The notes: generated from the sequence alone by a model not told the origin. A DNA stretch of 64,000 nt from Sulfitobacter sp. CW3 (GCF_019392245.1 NZ_JAHXRL010000001.1:558001-622000), one strand, 5' to 3'. Counted from the first letter of the stretch, positions 8,873 to 18,342 are shown. Program-made: numbers and translations.

Positions 8873-9841
8873 ATGTTACGCGTTTTGATGAACATCAGTG
8901 TCGCATTGTGGGCAACGTCAGCGGCGGCGCAAGAATTCCCAGTCACCATTGACCATGCGTTTGGGCAAACAACAATCGAAACACGCCCCACCCGGGTGGC
9001 ATCGGTCGGCTGGGCCAACCACGAGGTGCCGCTGGCCTTGGGCATTGTGCCCGTCGGTTTTGCGCGCGCGTCGTGGGGCGATGATGACGGCGACGGGTTG
9101 TTGCCTTGGGTGACGGAAAAGCTTGATGAGTTGGGCGCGCAGACCCCGGTGTTGTTCGACGAGGGCGACGGCATCGATTTCGAGGCAGTCGCCTCGACCA
9201 ACCCCGATGTGATCCTTGCGGCCTATTCGGGTATCTCGCAATCCGACTATGACACGCTGAGCCGGATCGCCCCAGTCGTTGCTTACCCCGATGGCGCGTG
9301 GACCACGACCTGGCGCGAGATGATCCGCCAGAACGCGGCGGGCCTTGGCATGGCGGCGGAGGGCGAGGCGATGGTGACGCAAATCGAAGAGCGGATTGCG
9401 AATGCCCTTAAGGACTATCCCCAGCTTAAGGGGAAAACCGGTATGTTTGTCACCCATCTGGACATTCGCGACCTGAGCACGATTGGTTTTTACGCCGCTG
9501 CCGACCAGCGGGTACAGTTCTTGGAAGACCTCGGCATGGCGACGCCCCGGGCGGTCCGCGAAGCCAGCGAAGCGGGCAAATACTCGGGCCGCGTCAGCGC
9601 CGAGCGGATCGATTTGTTCAACGACGTTGATGTTGTCGTGACATACGGGGATATGGCGCGGTTGACCGAGTTGGTGAAAAACCCGCTGATCGCGCGTTTT
9701 CCGGCGATTGCGCGTGGGTCGGTCATTTTGCTTGCCAATGATCCGATGGGGACTGCGGCCAATCCGACGCCGCTTTCGATTGATTATGTGCTCGACGATT
9801 ATCTGACCCGTCTGGCAGATGCTGTCGCACGCAGCGAGTAA
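8873..9841 (+). CDS. Iron-siderophore ABC transporter substrate-binding protein
   Basis: The 322-residue protein carries a signal peptide (cleavage near SAAA-QEF) and a cluster B (FhuD/FecB/BtuF-like) type III binding fold: HAFGQTTIETRPTRVASVGW, then NPDVILAAYSGISQSDYDTLSRIAPVVAY at the family signature position. Such proteins bind ferric siderophores in the periplasm and dock to FecCD permeases. The stop overlaps the first permease start (TAATG), placing it first in a four-gene transporter operon. The siderophore is not deducible. Confidence 0.9.
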   Translation: MLRVLMNISVALWATSAAAQEFPVTIDHAFGQTTIETRPTRVASVGWANHEVPLALGIVPVGFARASWGDDDGDGLLPWVTEKLDELGAQTPVLFDEGDGIDFEAVASTNPDVILAAYSGISQSDYDTLSRIAPVVAYPDGAWTTTWREMIRQNAAGLGMAAEGEAMVTQIEERIANALKDYPQLKGKTGMFVTHLDIRDLSTIGFYAAADQRVQFLEDLGMATPRAVREASEAGKYSGRVSAERIDLFNDVDVVVTYGDMARLTELVKNPLIARFPAIARGSVILLANDPMGTAANPTPLSIDYVLDDYLTRLADAVARSE

Positions 9842-10842
9842 TGACCCTGACCCGCGATAATAAAGCCCTGCGTGTGATCCTTGTGGTCGCACTGCTGTTG
9901 GCGACGGTCGGGCTGTCGCTGGCCGTCGGAACACGCAGCGTGCCATGGCCCGAGGTATGGGCGGGGCTGACCGGACGGATCGAGAGTATCGGTGCCGCCG
10001 CCGTCGCCGTGCGGATGCCGCGCACCGCCTTGGCGGTTTTGGCGGGCGGCGGTTTGGGGATCGCGGGGGCGGTGATGCAGGGCATTACCCGCAACCCGCT
10101 GGCCGATCCGGGGATTTTGGGCGTGAATGCGGGTGCTGCCTTGTTCGTGGTGGTGGGCATCGCTTGGTTCGACATAAGTGGTGCTACAACATTTCTGTGG
10201 CTCGGTATTGCGGGCGCGGGCTGTGCTGCGGTTTTCGTCTATGCCATCGGGTCAACCGGGCAGGGCGGGGCGACGCCGCTCAAGCTGACGTTGGCGGGCA
10301 CGGCTACTTCTATCGCAGCATCGGCGTTTATCATTGCGGTGGTGTTGCCGCGCAATGACATCGCGGGCAGCATTCAATCTTGGCAGGTCGGCGGCATTGG
10401 TGGCGCGCGGTTCGACACGATTCTGCCCAGCCTGCCGTTCCTTGCCATCGGGCTTTTGCTAAGCTTGGGGTCGGCGCGCATTCTTAATGCGTTGGCCTTG
10501 GGCGAAGAAATGGCCGCGGGGCTGGGCCAAAACGTGGCGTGGGGCCGCGCGATGGCGGCAGCGGGGGCGATTGTGCTGTGCGGGACGGCAACAGCGCTGT
10601 GTGGCCCGATCGGATTTGTCGGACTTGTGGTGCCGCATATGTGCCGGATGATCGCGGGTATTGATTACAGGATCGTCTTGCCCTTGTCGGCGCTTGGCGG
10701 GGCCAGCCTGCTGGGGATGGCCGATGTAGTGGGGCGGATCATTGCGCGCCCGAATGAACTGGATGTGGGCATTGTCACGGCCTTTGTCGGCGCGCCGTTC
10801 TTTATCTGGACGGTACGGCGGCAAAGGATGCGCGGGCTATGA
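9841..10842 (+). CDS. FecCD-family iron-siderophore ABC transporter permease (1)
   Basis: The 333-residue hydrophobic protein has the FecCD pattern with about ten predicted helices. Conserved blocks are VRMPRTALAVLAGGGLGIAGAVMQGITRNPLADPGILGVNAGA and the late GPIGFVGLVVPHMCRMIAG. It should pair with the next permease as a heterodimeric channel. ATG at 9841 overlaps the upstream stop, and its own end overlaps the next start (ATGAG). Confidence 0.92.
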   Translation: MTLTRDNKALRVILVVALLLATVGLSLAVGTRSVPWPEVWAGLTGRIESIGAAAVAVRMPRTALAVLAGGGLGIAGAVMQGITRNPLADPGILGVNAGAALFVVVGIAWFDISGATTFLWLGIAGAGCAAVFVYAIGSTGQGGATPLKLTLAGTATSIAASAFIIAVVLPRNDIAGSIQSWQVGGIGGARFDTILPSLPFLAIGLLLSLGSARILNALALGEEMAAGLGQNVAWGRAMAAAGAIVLCGTATALCGPIGFVGLVVPHMCRMIAGIDYRIVLPLSALGGASLLGMADVVGRIIARPNELDVGIVTAFVGAPFFIWTVRRQRMRGL

Positions 10843-11885
10843 GCGTTCAAACGGCAGAACTATCCGGTGCTGTGCAAAGCGCGATCCGTCAGCGGGTCAA
10901 CCGCCGCAGCGTGGTTGTCGTCGCCTTGCTGATCGCGACCGTGCTGATCTTGATGGCCGTCACCCTTAGCTGCGGACGCGGGTGCCTTGCCCCCCATGAT
11001 GTGATCGCGGCCTTGATGGGAGATGACGCATCCGGGGCCACATTTGTGGTCAATGACCTGCGTCTGCCTCGGGCGCTGATGTCTGTTGCAACGGGGCTGT
11101 GCTTTGGTTTGGGCGGGGTCGCGTTTCAGGTGATGCTGCGCAACCCGCTGGCCAGCCCGGACATCATCGGGATCAGTGCCAGTGCCGGGGCCGCAGCGGT
11201 GTTCGCGATTGTTATTCTGGCCTTTGATGGCTGGTTGGTCTCTGCCGTTGCTGTTGTGTCGGGGCTGCTGGTTGCGACGCTGATCTGGGCGCTGTCGTCC
11301 CATCGCGGTGCCGCTGGCGCGCGGTTGATCCTGATCGGGATTGGCGTGTCGGCCATGCTGGACAGTGTGACGGCCTATGTGTTGCTTGAGGCACCCGCGT
11401 GGGACCGCGCCGAGGCGATGCGCTGGCTGACGGGCAGCGTAAACGGCGCGCAATTGGCAAATGTCATCCCTGTGCTGGGCGCGCTGATTGTCTTCGGCGG
11501 GCTTCTGGCCGCCAGCGCGCGCGACTTGAATATCTTGCGGTTGGGGGATGACGCGGCCCGTGCCCTTGGCGTGCATACCGAGGCAACGCGCCTGCGTGTC
11601 ACTTTGGCGGCAGTCGGGCTGGTGGCCTTTGCCACGTCGGCTGCGGGCCCCATCGCATTTGTCGCGTTTTTGTCGGGGCCCATTGCGGCGCGCGTGTTGG
11701 GCGGATCACGGGGTATTTTGGCGGCTGCGGGCCTTGTCGGCGCGATCCTTGTGCTGGCTGGCGATTTCACGGGGCAGTTTTTATTGCCCGCACGGCTGCC
11801 TGTCGGCGTGGTCACGGGGGCGGTTGGTGCACCGTTTCTGTTGTATTTGATCGTGCGCACCAACCGAAACGGGGGCACAATATGA
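10839..11885 (+). CDS. FecCD-family iron-siderophore ABC transporter permease (2)
   Basis: The 348-residue second permease subunit has the same signatures: LRLPRALMSVATGLCFGLGGVAFQVMLRNPLASPDIIGISASAG and AAGPIAFVAFLSGPIA. The N-terminal 35 residues are polar and precede the first helix. Overlaps of four bases at both ends indicate translational coupling with the other permease and the ATPase. Confidence 0.92.
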   Translation: MSVQTAELSGAVQSAIRQRVNRRSVVVVALLIATVLILMAVTLSCGRGCLAPHDVIAALMGDDASGATFVVNDLRLPRALMSVATGLCFGLGGVAFQVMLRNPLASPDIIGISASAGAAAVFAIVILAFDGWLVSAVAVVSGLLVATLIWALSSHRGAAGARLILIGIGVSAMLDSVTAYVLLEAPAWDRAEAMRWLTGSVNGAQLANVIPVLGALIVFGGLLAASARDLNILRLGDDAARALGVHTEATRLRVTLAAVGLVAFATSAAGPIAFVAFLSGPIAARVLGGSRGILAAAGLVGAILVLAGDFTGQFLLPARLPVGVVTGAVGAPFLLYLIVRTNRNGGTI

Positions 11886-12703
11886 GCTTTGACCGAACCC
11901 TTGAGGCGCAGGCGCTATGCGCCGGATATGACAAACGCACGATCCTTGAAAACGTCACCCTTGGTTTGCGCCCCGGGCAGATCACCGCGATTGTTGGCGG
12001 TAACGCATCGGGTAAATCGACGTTGTTGCGCACGCTGGCGCGGATTTTGCCGGTAAAGTCTGGGACGGTTTTGCTGGATGGCAAATCGTTGCATCAGATG
12101 CGGTCGCGCGAGGTGGCGCAGATCATGGGGCTGTTGCCGCAATCGCCCATCGCGCCCGAAGGCATTACGGTTGCTGATCTGGTCGGGCGGGGCCGCCATC
12201 CGCACCACGGGCTTTTCTCGCGGTGGAACAATGACGACGACCGCGCCGTATCCGACGCGTTGAAAGCGACGGGGATCGAAGCGCTGGCAGAGCGCGAGTT
12301 GGACACGTTGTCAGGCGGGCAGCGGCAACGCGCCTGGATCGCCATGGCATTGGCCCAAGAGACCGAACTGCTGTTGCTGGATGAACCCACGACCTTTCTG
12401 GATGTATCCCACCAGATCGATGTGCTGGACGTGTTGGTGGATATGAACACAAGCCGGGGCACCACGATCGTGATGGTCTTGCATGATCTGAACCTTGCCG
12501 CGCGCTATGCAGATCATTTGATCGCGGTGGCCGACAAGGGGATCTACGCCGAGGGCGCGCCCGCCGATATCCTGACCGAAGGGCTGGTGCGCGACGTTTT
12601 CGGGCTTGAGTGTCGTATCATCAACGACCCGGTTTCAGACACGCCAGCGATGGTTCCGATTGGCCGTCACAAGGTCGGTCGCACAAAAAATGACGCCGCA
12701 TAA
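11882..12703 (+). CDS. Iron-siderophore ABC transporter ATP-binding protein
   Basis: The 273-residue ABC ATPase has a Walker A GGNASGKSTLL (about residue 40), Q-loop LLPQSP, signature LSGGQRQRAWIAMALAQ, Walker B LLLLDEPTTFLD and switch histidine MVLHDLNLAARYAD. This is the FecE/FhuC group that powers FecCD permeases. It is the last gene of the transporter operon; a 98-bp spacer with a palindrome separates it from the receptor gene. Confidence 0.93.
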   Translation: MSFDRTLEAQALCAGYDKRTILENVTLGLRPGQITAIVGGNASGKSTLLRTLARILPVKSGTVLLDGKSLHQMRSREVAQIMGLLPQSPIAPEGITVADLVGRGRHPHHGLFSRWNNDDDRAVSDALKATGIEALAERELDTLSGGQRQRAWIAMALAQETELLLLDEPTTFLDVSHQIDVLDVLVDMNTSRGTTIVMVLHDLNLAARYADHLIAVADKGIYAEGAPADILTEGLVRDVFGLECRIINDPVSDTPAMVPIGRHKVGRTKNDAA

Positions 12704-12768
12704 CGATAACCAACTAAAATAGTACATTAAGGGTAGAGATCAAGGCGCAGGCGTTTTATAGCATTACC

Positions 12769-12783
12769 TTAGTGATTCACTAA
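12769..12783. promoter_or_regulatory. Perfect palindrome TTAGTGA-T-TCACTAA upstream of the TonB-dependent receptor
   Basis: A 15-bp inverted repeat with 7-bp arms and a single central base ends 19 bases before the TTG start, just upstream of the ribosome binding site. It does not match the classical 19-bp Fur box or the Irr/ICE motif. Its position suggests an operator or a site in the leader; the cognate regulator is unknown. Confidence 0.45.
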
Positions 12784-12801
12784 ATTATACTGGAGTTCCC
12801 A

Positions 12802-14892
12802 TTGTTACGTTCTAATTCCTCACCGCTACGCTTTGGGCACGCCTCCCTCAAGTCGGTCTTGATGTGCTGCACGGCGATGTTGCCAGCTGCGGCTATCGCC
12901 CAAGATTCATACCGGCTTGATGACGTTACCCTGGAGGCAGAGGGTACCTATGCAGGCGCTTCTGATGCGGAATCGGTGGTGGCAACAGGGATTGATGCGG
13001 GCGGCAAGTTTTCAGGCGATCTGTTGGACATCCCTGCCAGCGTTTCGGTCATTACCAGCAAAGAGATCAAACAGCGCAACGCAGATACGGTCGAAGAAGT
13101 GCTGAACTACACCGCCGGTGCGTCGACCGACAGCTATGGCGCTGATGACCGGTTCGACTATTTCACCATTCGCGGGTTTAATGCCCACACATACCGCGAC
13201 GGTCTGATGATCGGTAAAAACTTTGGCGGTTTCCGCGAAGAACCCTTTGCCTACGAGCGGGTCGAAGTGTTCAAAGGTGCGAATTCGGCAAGCTTTGGTA
13301 TCTCGGATCCCGGCGGGGCGGTGAATTATGTCACCAAAAAACCGCGCGATGAAAAATTCGGCGAAGTTTACACCCAACTTGGTTCCTTTAATACGAAAGA
13401 GGTGGGGCTGGATTTTGGCGATAAGCTGAACAAAGATGGCACGCTGACCTATCGTTTCACGGGGCTGCTGCGTGACGGTGAACTGGAATACCCTTCCTCT
13501 GAAAACGACGAAGTCTTTGCCATGGGTGGGCTGACGTGGCGCCCGTCTGACGCGACCGAACTGACCCTCGTTGTGGATCACGTTGACCGCGACTATGTGC
13601 CTGGCAGCGGCGGCTTTCCCGTCGGTTATGACTTTGATCGCGGCTCCGATTTCTTTGGCGAACCCGACTATAACTACCGCGGTGCCTCGCGGACGTCTGT
13701 GTCGCTTATGGCCGACCATAGCTTTGGCAACGGGCTGAAATTCTCGGGCAACCTGCGCTATATCGATCGCGAAGACGACTTTGGCTATGCCTATGTGTCT
13801 GGTGCGACTGGCACCACGGTGAACCGCGCGTTCTTTCAAAGTGCAGGGACGACCAAAGCGCTTATCGCCGATGCGCACCTGACCTATGACAGCGTCATCG
13901 CGAACGCCAAGAGCACGACCGTGGCCGGTATCGAATTTTCGCATGCCGAAACCACGGACAAACGTGATTGGGGGGCCGCCCCGTCGATTGATCTGAACAA
14001 TCCCGTCTACACGGGCGCACCTGCAACTGTGGCGAACTTTGCCAATCTTGATACCGAAACCGACAGCCGGGCGGTTTACGTGCAACAAGAGCTGAACTGG
14101 AGCGATAAAACCATCCTGTCCTTTGGTCTGCGTCACGACTGGATCGACATCACCGAGCAGAACAACAACACGAATGCGACGACAGAGAATAACATCTCTG
14201 AGACAACCGGCCGGGTTGGTTTGACCTACAAGATCACGCCCGAGGTGTCCTTGTACGGGAGCTATGCGCAATCGGTCGTTCCTGCCAGTGCAGGGGTAGA
14301 GCCTGAGGAAGGCGATCAAATCGAGTTCGGTACAAAATGGCGCCCAGCCGGCACCAACGCGTTGTTCGCGGCCTCGGTCTATCAGCTGTCCAAGACCAAC
14401 ATCACCCGCACCAACCCTGTGACCAACCTGTCCGAGGCAATCGGCGAAGTCCGTGTGCGCGGGATCGATCTGGAGGCAAAGGCCGAGATCGGTGCCTATG
14501 ACTTCACCGCATCCTATAGCTACCTTGATGCCGAGATCGTCGAAAATGGCACGTCGGGCAATGTTGGCAATACCCCGGCGCTTGTGTCTTCGCACATCGC
14601 GTCGATCTGGGGCAGCCGTACTTGGGAAAACGTAGGGCGCGGTGATCTGACCGCTGGCTTGGGTTTGCGTTTTAACGGCGGCTATTACTTTGACGATACG
14701 AATGCGTCAGGCGAAACGGGCAGCTTTATCGTCGTAGATGCAGCCGTGTCTTATGACCTAACCAAGCAGACAACATTGTCTGCCAGCGTCACCAACCTGT
14801 TCGACGAAAAGCACGTATCCTACGGCGGTTTCTATGCTGACTTCTACAGCCCAGGCCGCGAAGTACAGGTCAAGCTGGCCCATACTTGGTAA
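12802..14892 (+). CDS. TonB-dependent siderophore receptor
   Basis: The 696-residue outer-membrane protein has a signal peptide ending AAAIAQDS, a TonB-box-like DDVTLEAE, a plug domain (about 65-175: DIPASVSVITSKEIKQRNADTVEEVLNYTAG) and a 22-strand barrel that ends LFDEKHVSYGGFYADFYSPGREVQVKLAHTW with a terminal aromatic residue. This is the FhuA/FoxA-type ferric-siderophore class. The start is TTG at 12802, supported by GGAG six bases upstream; the next ATG (12862) would cut into the signal peptide. It follows the ABC transporter genes and precedes the reductase gene, so the cluster covers uptake from the outer membrane to iron release. Confidence 0.92.
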   Translation: MLRSNSSPLRFGHASLKSVLMCCTAMLPAAAIAQDSYRLDDVTLEAEGTYAGASDAESVVATGIDAGGKFSGDLLDIPASVSVITSKEIKQRNADTVEEVLNYTAGASTDSYGADDRFDYFTIRGFNAHTYRDGLMIGKNFGGFREEPFAYERVEVFKGANSASFGISDPGGAVNYVTKKPRDEKFGEVYTQLGSFNTKEVGLDFGDKLNKDGTLTYRFTGLLRDGELEYPSSENDEVFAMGGLTWRPSDATELTLVVDHVDRDYVPGSGGFPVGYDFDRGSDFFGEPDYNYRGASRTSVSLMADHSFGNGLKFSGNLRYIDREDDFGYAYVSGATGTTVNRAFFQSAGTTKALIADAHLTYDSVIANAKSTTVAGIEFSHAETTDKRDWGAAPSIDLNNPVYTGAPATVANFANLDTETDSRAVYVQQELNWSDKTILSFGLRHDWIDITEQNNNTNATTENNISETTGRVGLTYKITPEVSLYGSYAQSVVPASAGVEPEEGDQIEFGTKWRPAGTNALFAASVYQLSKTNITRTNPVTNLSEAIGEVRVRGIDLEAKAEIGAYDFTASYSYLDAEIVENGTSGNVGNTPALVSSHIASIWGSRTWENVGRGDLTAGLGLRFNGGYYFDDTNASGETGSFIVVDAAVSYDLTKQTTLSASVTNLFDEKHVSYGGFYADFYSPGREVQVKLAHTW

Positions 14893-14901
14893 GCAATTGG
14901 G

Positions 14902-14927
14902 GGGCGGCGCATCGTGATACGCCGCCC
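14902..14927 (+). terminator. Hairpin after the receptor gene
   Basis: A GC-rich stem (GGGCGGCG with CGCCGCCC, extended by ATC/GAT with one mismatch) lies 10 bases after the stop. The T-run is weak (TTACCC), so this may only attenuate transcription into the downstream reductase gene. Confidence 0.45.
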
Positions 14928-14979
14928 TTACCCAAATTAATCCAGACCCTCATTTTCGCCGTCATTCCATAGGTCAGCT

Positions 14980-16029
14980 ATGCAAAAAACCACCGCAGAA
15001 ACCACAATTTCACTCGCTGCGCCGCAGGCGCTGTTGGGGCAGTTCGTTGCGCATATGCGGGATGATCACGGGATGTTCTTTAACGTTGCCGATGATGGCG
15101 CACATAGCTTTGAAAATGACGGCTACAGGATCGAACTTCGCCCTCAGCACCTTGGCCTGCGCATCCGCCTTGAGGCACCTGACGAACACGCGATGAGCTT
15201 TACCAAGGAAGGTATCGTTCACCATGTTGAGGAATTTGACACCGCCGCTGCCGAAAGCATCCGCTGGAATAACGAGCAGGCAGCTATTGGCAACACGCCC
15301 GAAAATTTCCGTGTCCTGACAGTGCGCAAAAGCGAACAGGTGTTTGACGGGATGCAGCGGGTTACGTTGCATTATCCCGACATCAAAACCCTTCAGACCC
15401 GCGGAATTCATCTGCGCCTGATCCTGCCGTGCGATCCGTCGCGTGTGCCGGTCTGGCCGGTAATGGGGGAAAACGGCGCGCCGGTTTGGCCTGTCGGTGC
15501 AGACCAGCTGCACGCCCGCTATATCACCTTGAAAAACATCCGTGCCGATCTGGAAGAGGTCGATATTGATATTGTCCGCCACGGTACGGGGATCGTTTCG
15601 CAATGGGCACAAAACGCCAGCGCGGGCCAATTGGTGGGGGCGATGGGGCCAACGGGTATGGATCGCCTGCCAAAAGCCAAATCCTATTTCATCGCGGCTG
15701 ACGGCACGGGGTTGCCTGCGGTAGCACAATTGCTGTCGCGACTGCCGCAAGATGCAGTGGGTGACATGGTCGTGGCGCTGCCAGCATCCGTGGATCATCG
15801 CAGCTATCTGCCGCACAGCGGGCTGAACATTCACACCCTGTCACCAGATGAATTTGAACAAAATGTCGTCGCAATGGCTGAACGCCTGACCCAGCAAGGC
15901 GAGACAGGATATGCCTTTTTCGCCGGTGAATTTGCCAACGCCCAATCCCTGCGCGCGCATTTCAAAAAGGGTCTGGGCCTGGATAAAACAACTCAGATCA
16001 GCGCCACATATTGGCGCAGGGATCGCTGA
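14980..16029 (+). CDS. Siderophore-interacting protein with N-terminal DUF2218 domain
   Basis: The 349-residue cytoplasmic protein combines a DUF2218 domain (residues 1-95, GYRIELRPQHLGLRIRLEAPDE) with an SIP-type FAD-binding domain (100-225: RVTLHYPDIKTLQTRGIHLRLILP, then the ARYITLKNIRADLEEVDIDIVRHG block) and an NAD(P)-binding domain (230-349, AADGTGLPAVAQLLSRLP). SIP enzymes reduce ferric siderophores to release iron in the cytosol. It sits 87 bp after the receptor gene, consistent with a role in processing what the receptor imports. Confidence 0.9.
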   Translation: MQKTTAETTISLAAPQALLGQFVAHMRDDHGMFFNVADDGAHSFENDGYRIELRPQHLGLRIRLEAPDEHAMSFTKEGIVHHVEEFDTAAAESIRWNNEQAAIGNTPENFRVLTVRKSEQVFDGMQRVTLHYPDIKTLQTRGIHLRLILPCDPSRVPVWPVMGENGAPVWPVGADQLHARYITLKNIRADLEEVDIDIVRHGTGIVSQWAQNASAGQLVGAMGPTGMDRLPKAKSYFIAADGTGLPAVAQLLSRLPQDAVGDMVVALPASVDHRSYLPHSGLNIHTLSPDEFEQNVVAMAERLTQQGETGYAFFAGEFANAQSLRAHFKKGLGLDKTTQISATYWRRDR

Positions 16030-16129
16030 TCAAAACCGGAGTTATGCGCGCTGGAATTTGCCCTAAGCCCGTTGACAGTCGCCAGTTCATGCTTTCTTTG
16101 TCCGTCCAACCTAGTATGTGGAGACAGAC

Positions 16130-16771
16130 ATGAGCGATCGTCGCGGCCTTTTGATTATCCTCAGCTCACCGTCGGGGGCCGGTAAATCGACCCTTGCGCG
16201 CAAGCTGCGTGATTGGGACCCGTCGCTGCAGTTTTCTGTGTCTGCCACCACCCGTACCCCCCGCGTGGGCGAGGTCGACGGAAAAGACTATTTCTTTACC
16301 GACGAAGAAAAGTTCCGCACCATGGTGAATTCTGGTGATATGCTGGAACATGCGCGGGTCTTTGGCAATTATTACGGATCACCCAAAGGGCCGGTGCAGA
16401 ATTCAATCGACGAAGGCCGCGATGTGTTGTTCGACGTCGATTGGCAAGGCGCGCAACAGATCAGTACATCCGCTCTCAAGCAGCATGTACTGTCTATCTT
16501 TATCCTGCCGCCAACCATCCGCGAACTGCGCCGTAGGCTTGAAACCCGTGGTCAGGATAACGCCGAAACCATTGGCTTGCGCATGGAAAAAAGCTGGGAC
16601 GAGATCAGCCATTGGGATGGCTACCACTATGTTTTGATCAACGATAATCTGGCCGAGACCGAGGCCCGGTTAAAGGCGATCATCGTGGCAGAACGTTTGC
16701 GGCTTTCCCAGCAGCCCAATCTGGTGGATCATGTCCGCGCCCTGCAAGCCGAATTTGAGGAAACAGAATGA
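16130..16771 (+). CDS. gmk: Guanylate kinase
   Basis: The 213-residue enzyme phosphorylates GMP to GDP with ATP. It shows the P-loop [10 protein letters not shown] (residues about 11-20), the GMP-binding [19 protein letters not shown], and [16 protein letters not shown] at 16130 follows TGGAGACAGAC; an in-frame GTG at 16118 overlaps that ribosome site and was rejected. A TTGACA at 16072-16077 with TCTTTG 17 bases later is a weak candidate promoter. The stop overlaps the next gene by four bases, and phoR follows three bases after that gene, so gmk may head a transcript that reaches into the phosphate sensor. Confidence 0.95.
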   Translation: MSDRRGLLIILSSPSGAGKSTLARKLRDWDPSLQFSVSATTRTPRVGEVDGKDYFFTDEEKFRTMVNSGDMLEHARVFGNYYGSPKGPVQNSIDEGRDVLFDVDWQGAQQISTSALKQHVLSIFILPPTIRELRRRLETRGQDNAETIGLRMEKSWDEISHWDGYHYVLINDNLAETEARLKAIIVAERLRLSQQPNLVDHVRALQAEFEETE

Positions 16772-17289
16772 CCCTATATGCCCTAGCCGATTTGACGCCG
16801 ACTGTTGATGCAGATGCGTGGGTGGCCCCTGATGCCAATGTGATTGGCAATGTTGCGCTAGAGGCCGGATCGTCGGTCTGGTTCGGCTGTACCCTGCGCG
16901 GTGACAACGAGCTGATCAAAGTCGGCACAGGCAGCAATGTGCAGGAAAACTGCGTTTTTCACACCGATCCGGGCTGCCCGCTGACGATCGGCGAAAACTG
17001 CACGATCGGTCACAAGGTCATGCTGCATGGCTGTACCATCGGGGATAATTCACTGGTGGGGATGGGGGCGACAATTCTGAACGGGGCCAAGATCGGCAAA
17101 AACTGCCTGATCGGGGCAGGGGCGTTGATTACGGAAAACAAGGTGATCCCCGACGGGTCGCTTGTGATGGGCGCGCCGGGCAAAGTTGTGCGCGAACTGG
17201 ACGCGGCTGCGATTGCCGGGCTGACGGCCAGTGCCCAGCATTACCAGGAAAACGCGCGCCGTTTCCGCCGCGATCTTGTGCCTGTCTAG
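16768..17289 (+). CDS. Gamma-carbonic anhydrase family protein (left-handed beta-helix)
   Basis: The 173-residue protein has hexapeptide repeats throughout ([49 protein letters not shown]) and histidines in the VFHTDPG, TIGHKVM and MLHGC contexts that match the metal ligands of the Cam/CamH-YrdA family. Members are trimeric; activity as carbonic anhydrase is documented only for some. The start overlaps gmk (ATGA). It ends three bases before phoR. Confidence 0.88.
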   Translation: MTLYALADLTPTVDADAWVAPDANVIGNVALEAGSSVWFGCTLRGDNELIKVGTGSNVQENCVFHTDPGCPLTIGENCTIGHKVMLHGCTIGDNSLVGMGATILNGAKIGKNCLIGAGALITENKVIPDGSLVMGAPGKVVRELDAAAIAGLTASAQHYQENARRFRRDLVPV

Positions 17290-17292
17290 CCG

Positions 17293-18342
17293 ATGGTGAT
17301 CCGCCCGCTCTTGCCCGATCTGCTGGCGGCATTGCCTTTGCCGACCCTTGCTATTGATCGTGAGGAACGGATTGTCGCCATGAACACAGCGGCGCAGACC
17401 CTTGTCGGGGCCGCGGCATTGGACCGCCATTATATCAATGTCCTGCGACAGCCCACTGTGGTGGACGCCGTTGAGCAATGCCAGCGCGACGGCAAAGCCC
17501 GCGAGGCGCATTACCTGTCCAGCGATGGGGGCAATGACACCCGGTATCAGGTATATGTCAGCAAGGTGAACGGGTCCGACTATGTGTTGCTTAGCTTTCA
17601 GGACATCACCCAACTGGCCAAAGCCAGCCAGATGCGCCGCGATTTTGTGGCCAATGTCAGCCACGAACTGCGCACGCCGCTGACGGCCTTGATGGGGTTC
17701 ATCGAAACCCTGCGCGGCCCCGCACGCGATGATGCCCCCGCACGCGACCGGTTTTTAGGGATCATGACCGGCGAGGCCGAGCGCATGAACCGTCTGGTGG
17801 GCGATCTGCTGTCGCTCAGCCGGGTTGAATCCGAAGAACGGTTGCGGCCCACGCAAAAGGTCGACCTGCGCTATGTGGTGCAATCAACCGTGCGCAATTT
17901 GAACCCCTTGGCGGTCGAGGCCAACGTGACGTTGCTGCCCCGCATGGCCGATGTCGATCTGCCGATGATCGGCGATTCCGATCAGCTGTTGCAGGTGTTT
18001 ACCAACCTGATCGAAAACGCGATCAAATACGGGGGTAACGGCAAAACCGTCGAGATTGACGTGGAAACAACCCTGCGCGATCCATCCCTGCGCGGCCCCG
18101 CGGTGCGGGTCACCGTCACCGACCACGGCCCCGGTATCGATCCGCTGCACATTCCGCGCCTGACCGAACGGTTTTACCGTGCCGACAGCCACCGCAGCCG
18201 CGCGCTTGGCGGGACGGGGCTGGGGCTGGCGATTGTGAAACATATCCTAAGCCGCCACCGAGGACGTTTGAAAATCGACAGCGAGCTTGGAAAAGGCAGT
18301 CAGTTCACGGTGATCTTGCCCTTGGACGCGGCCCAAGACTAA
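17293..18342 (+). CDS. phoR: Phosphate regulon sensor histidine kinase PhoR, without transmembrane helices
   Basis: The 349-residue kinase has a PAS domain (about 10-108), a HisKA domain with phospho-acceptor His124 in NVSHELRTPLTALMGFIE, and an HATPase domain (N-box FTNLIENAIKYGG, G1 DHGPGID, G2 ALGGTGLGLAI). It lies upstream of pstSCAB-phoU-phoB in the same direction, which identifies it as PhoR. E. coli PhoR is membrane anchored; I see no hydrophobic helix here, so this copy appears cytosolic and would have to contact the Pst-PhoU complex through its PAS region. It starts three bases after the carbonic anhydrase gene and has no obvious promoter of its own. Confidence 0.88.
   Translation: MVIRPLLPDLLAALPLPTLAIDREERIVAMNTAAQTLVGAAALDRHYINVLRQPTVVDAVEQCQRDGKAREAHYLSSDGGNDTRYQVYVSKVNGSDYVLLSFQDITQLAKASQMRRDFVANVSHELRTPLTALMGFIETLRGPARDDAPARDRFLGIMTGEAERMNRLVGDLLSLSRVESEERLRPTQKVDLRYVVQSTVRNLNPLAVEANVTLLPRMADVDLPMIGDSDQLLQVFTNLIENAIKYGGNGKTVEIDVETTLRDPSLRGPAVRVTVTDHGPGIDPLHIPRLTERFYRADSHRSRALGGTGLGLAIVKHILSRHRGRLKIDSELGKGSQFTVILPLDAAQD

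Noticed and set aside
8918..9946. A 342-codon open frame on the minus strand
   Set aside because: It overlaps the siderophore-binding protein, which has signal peptide, family motifs and operon overlaps.
12704..12801. A Fur, Irr or RirA box before the receptor gene
   Set aside because: No match to the 19-bp Fur consensus or to the Irr/ICE and iron-rhodo motifs could be found; only the separate 15-bp palindrome stands out.
13012..14595. A 527-codon open frame on the minus strand
   Set aside because: It is fully antisense to the TonB-dependent receptor, whose plug, barrel and terminal residues are clear; codon bias of high-GC genes leaves long antisense frames open.
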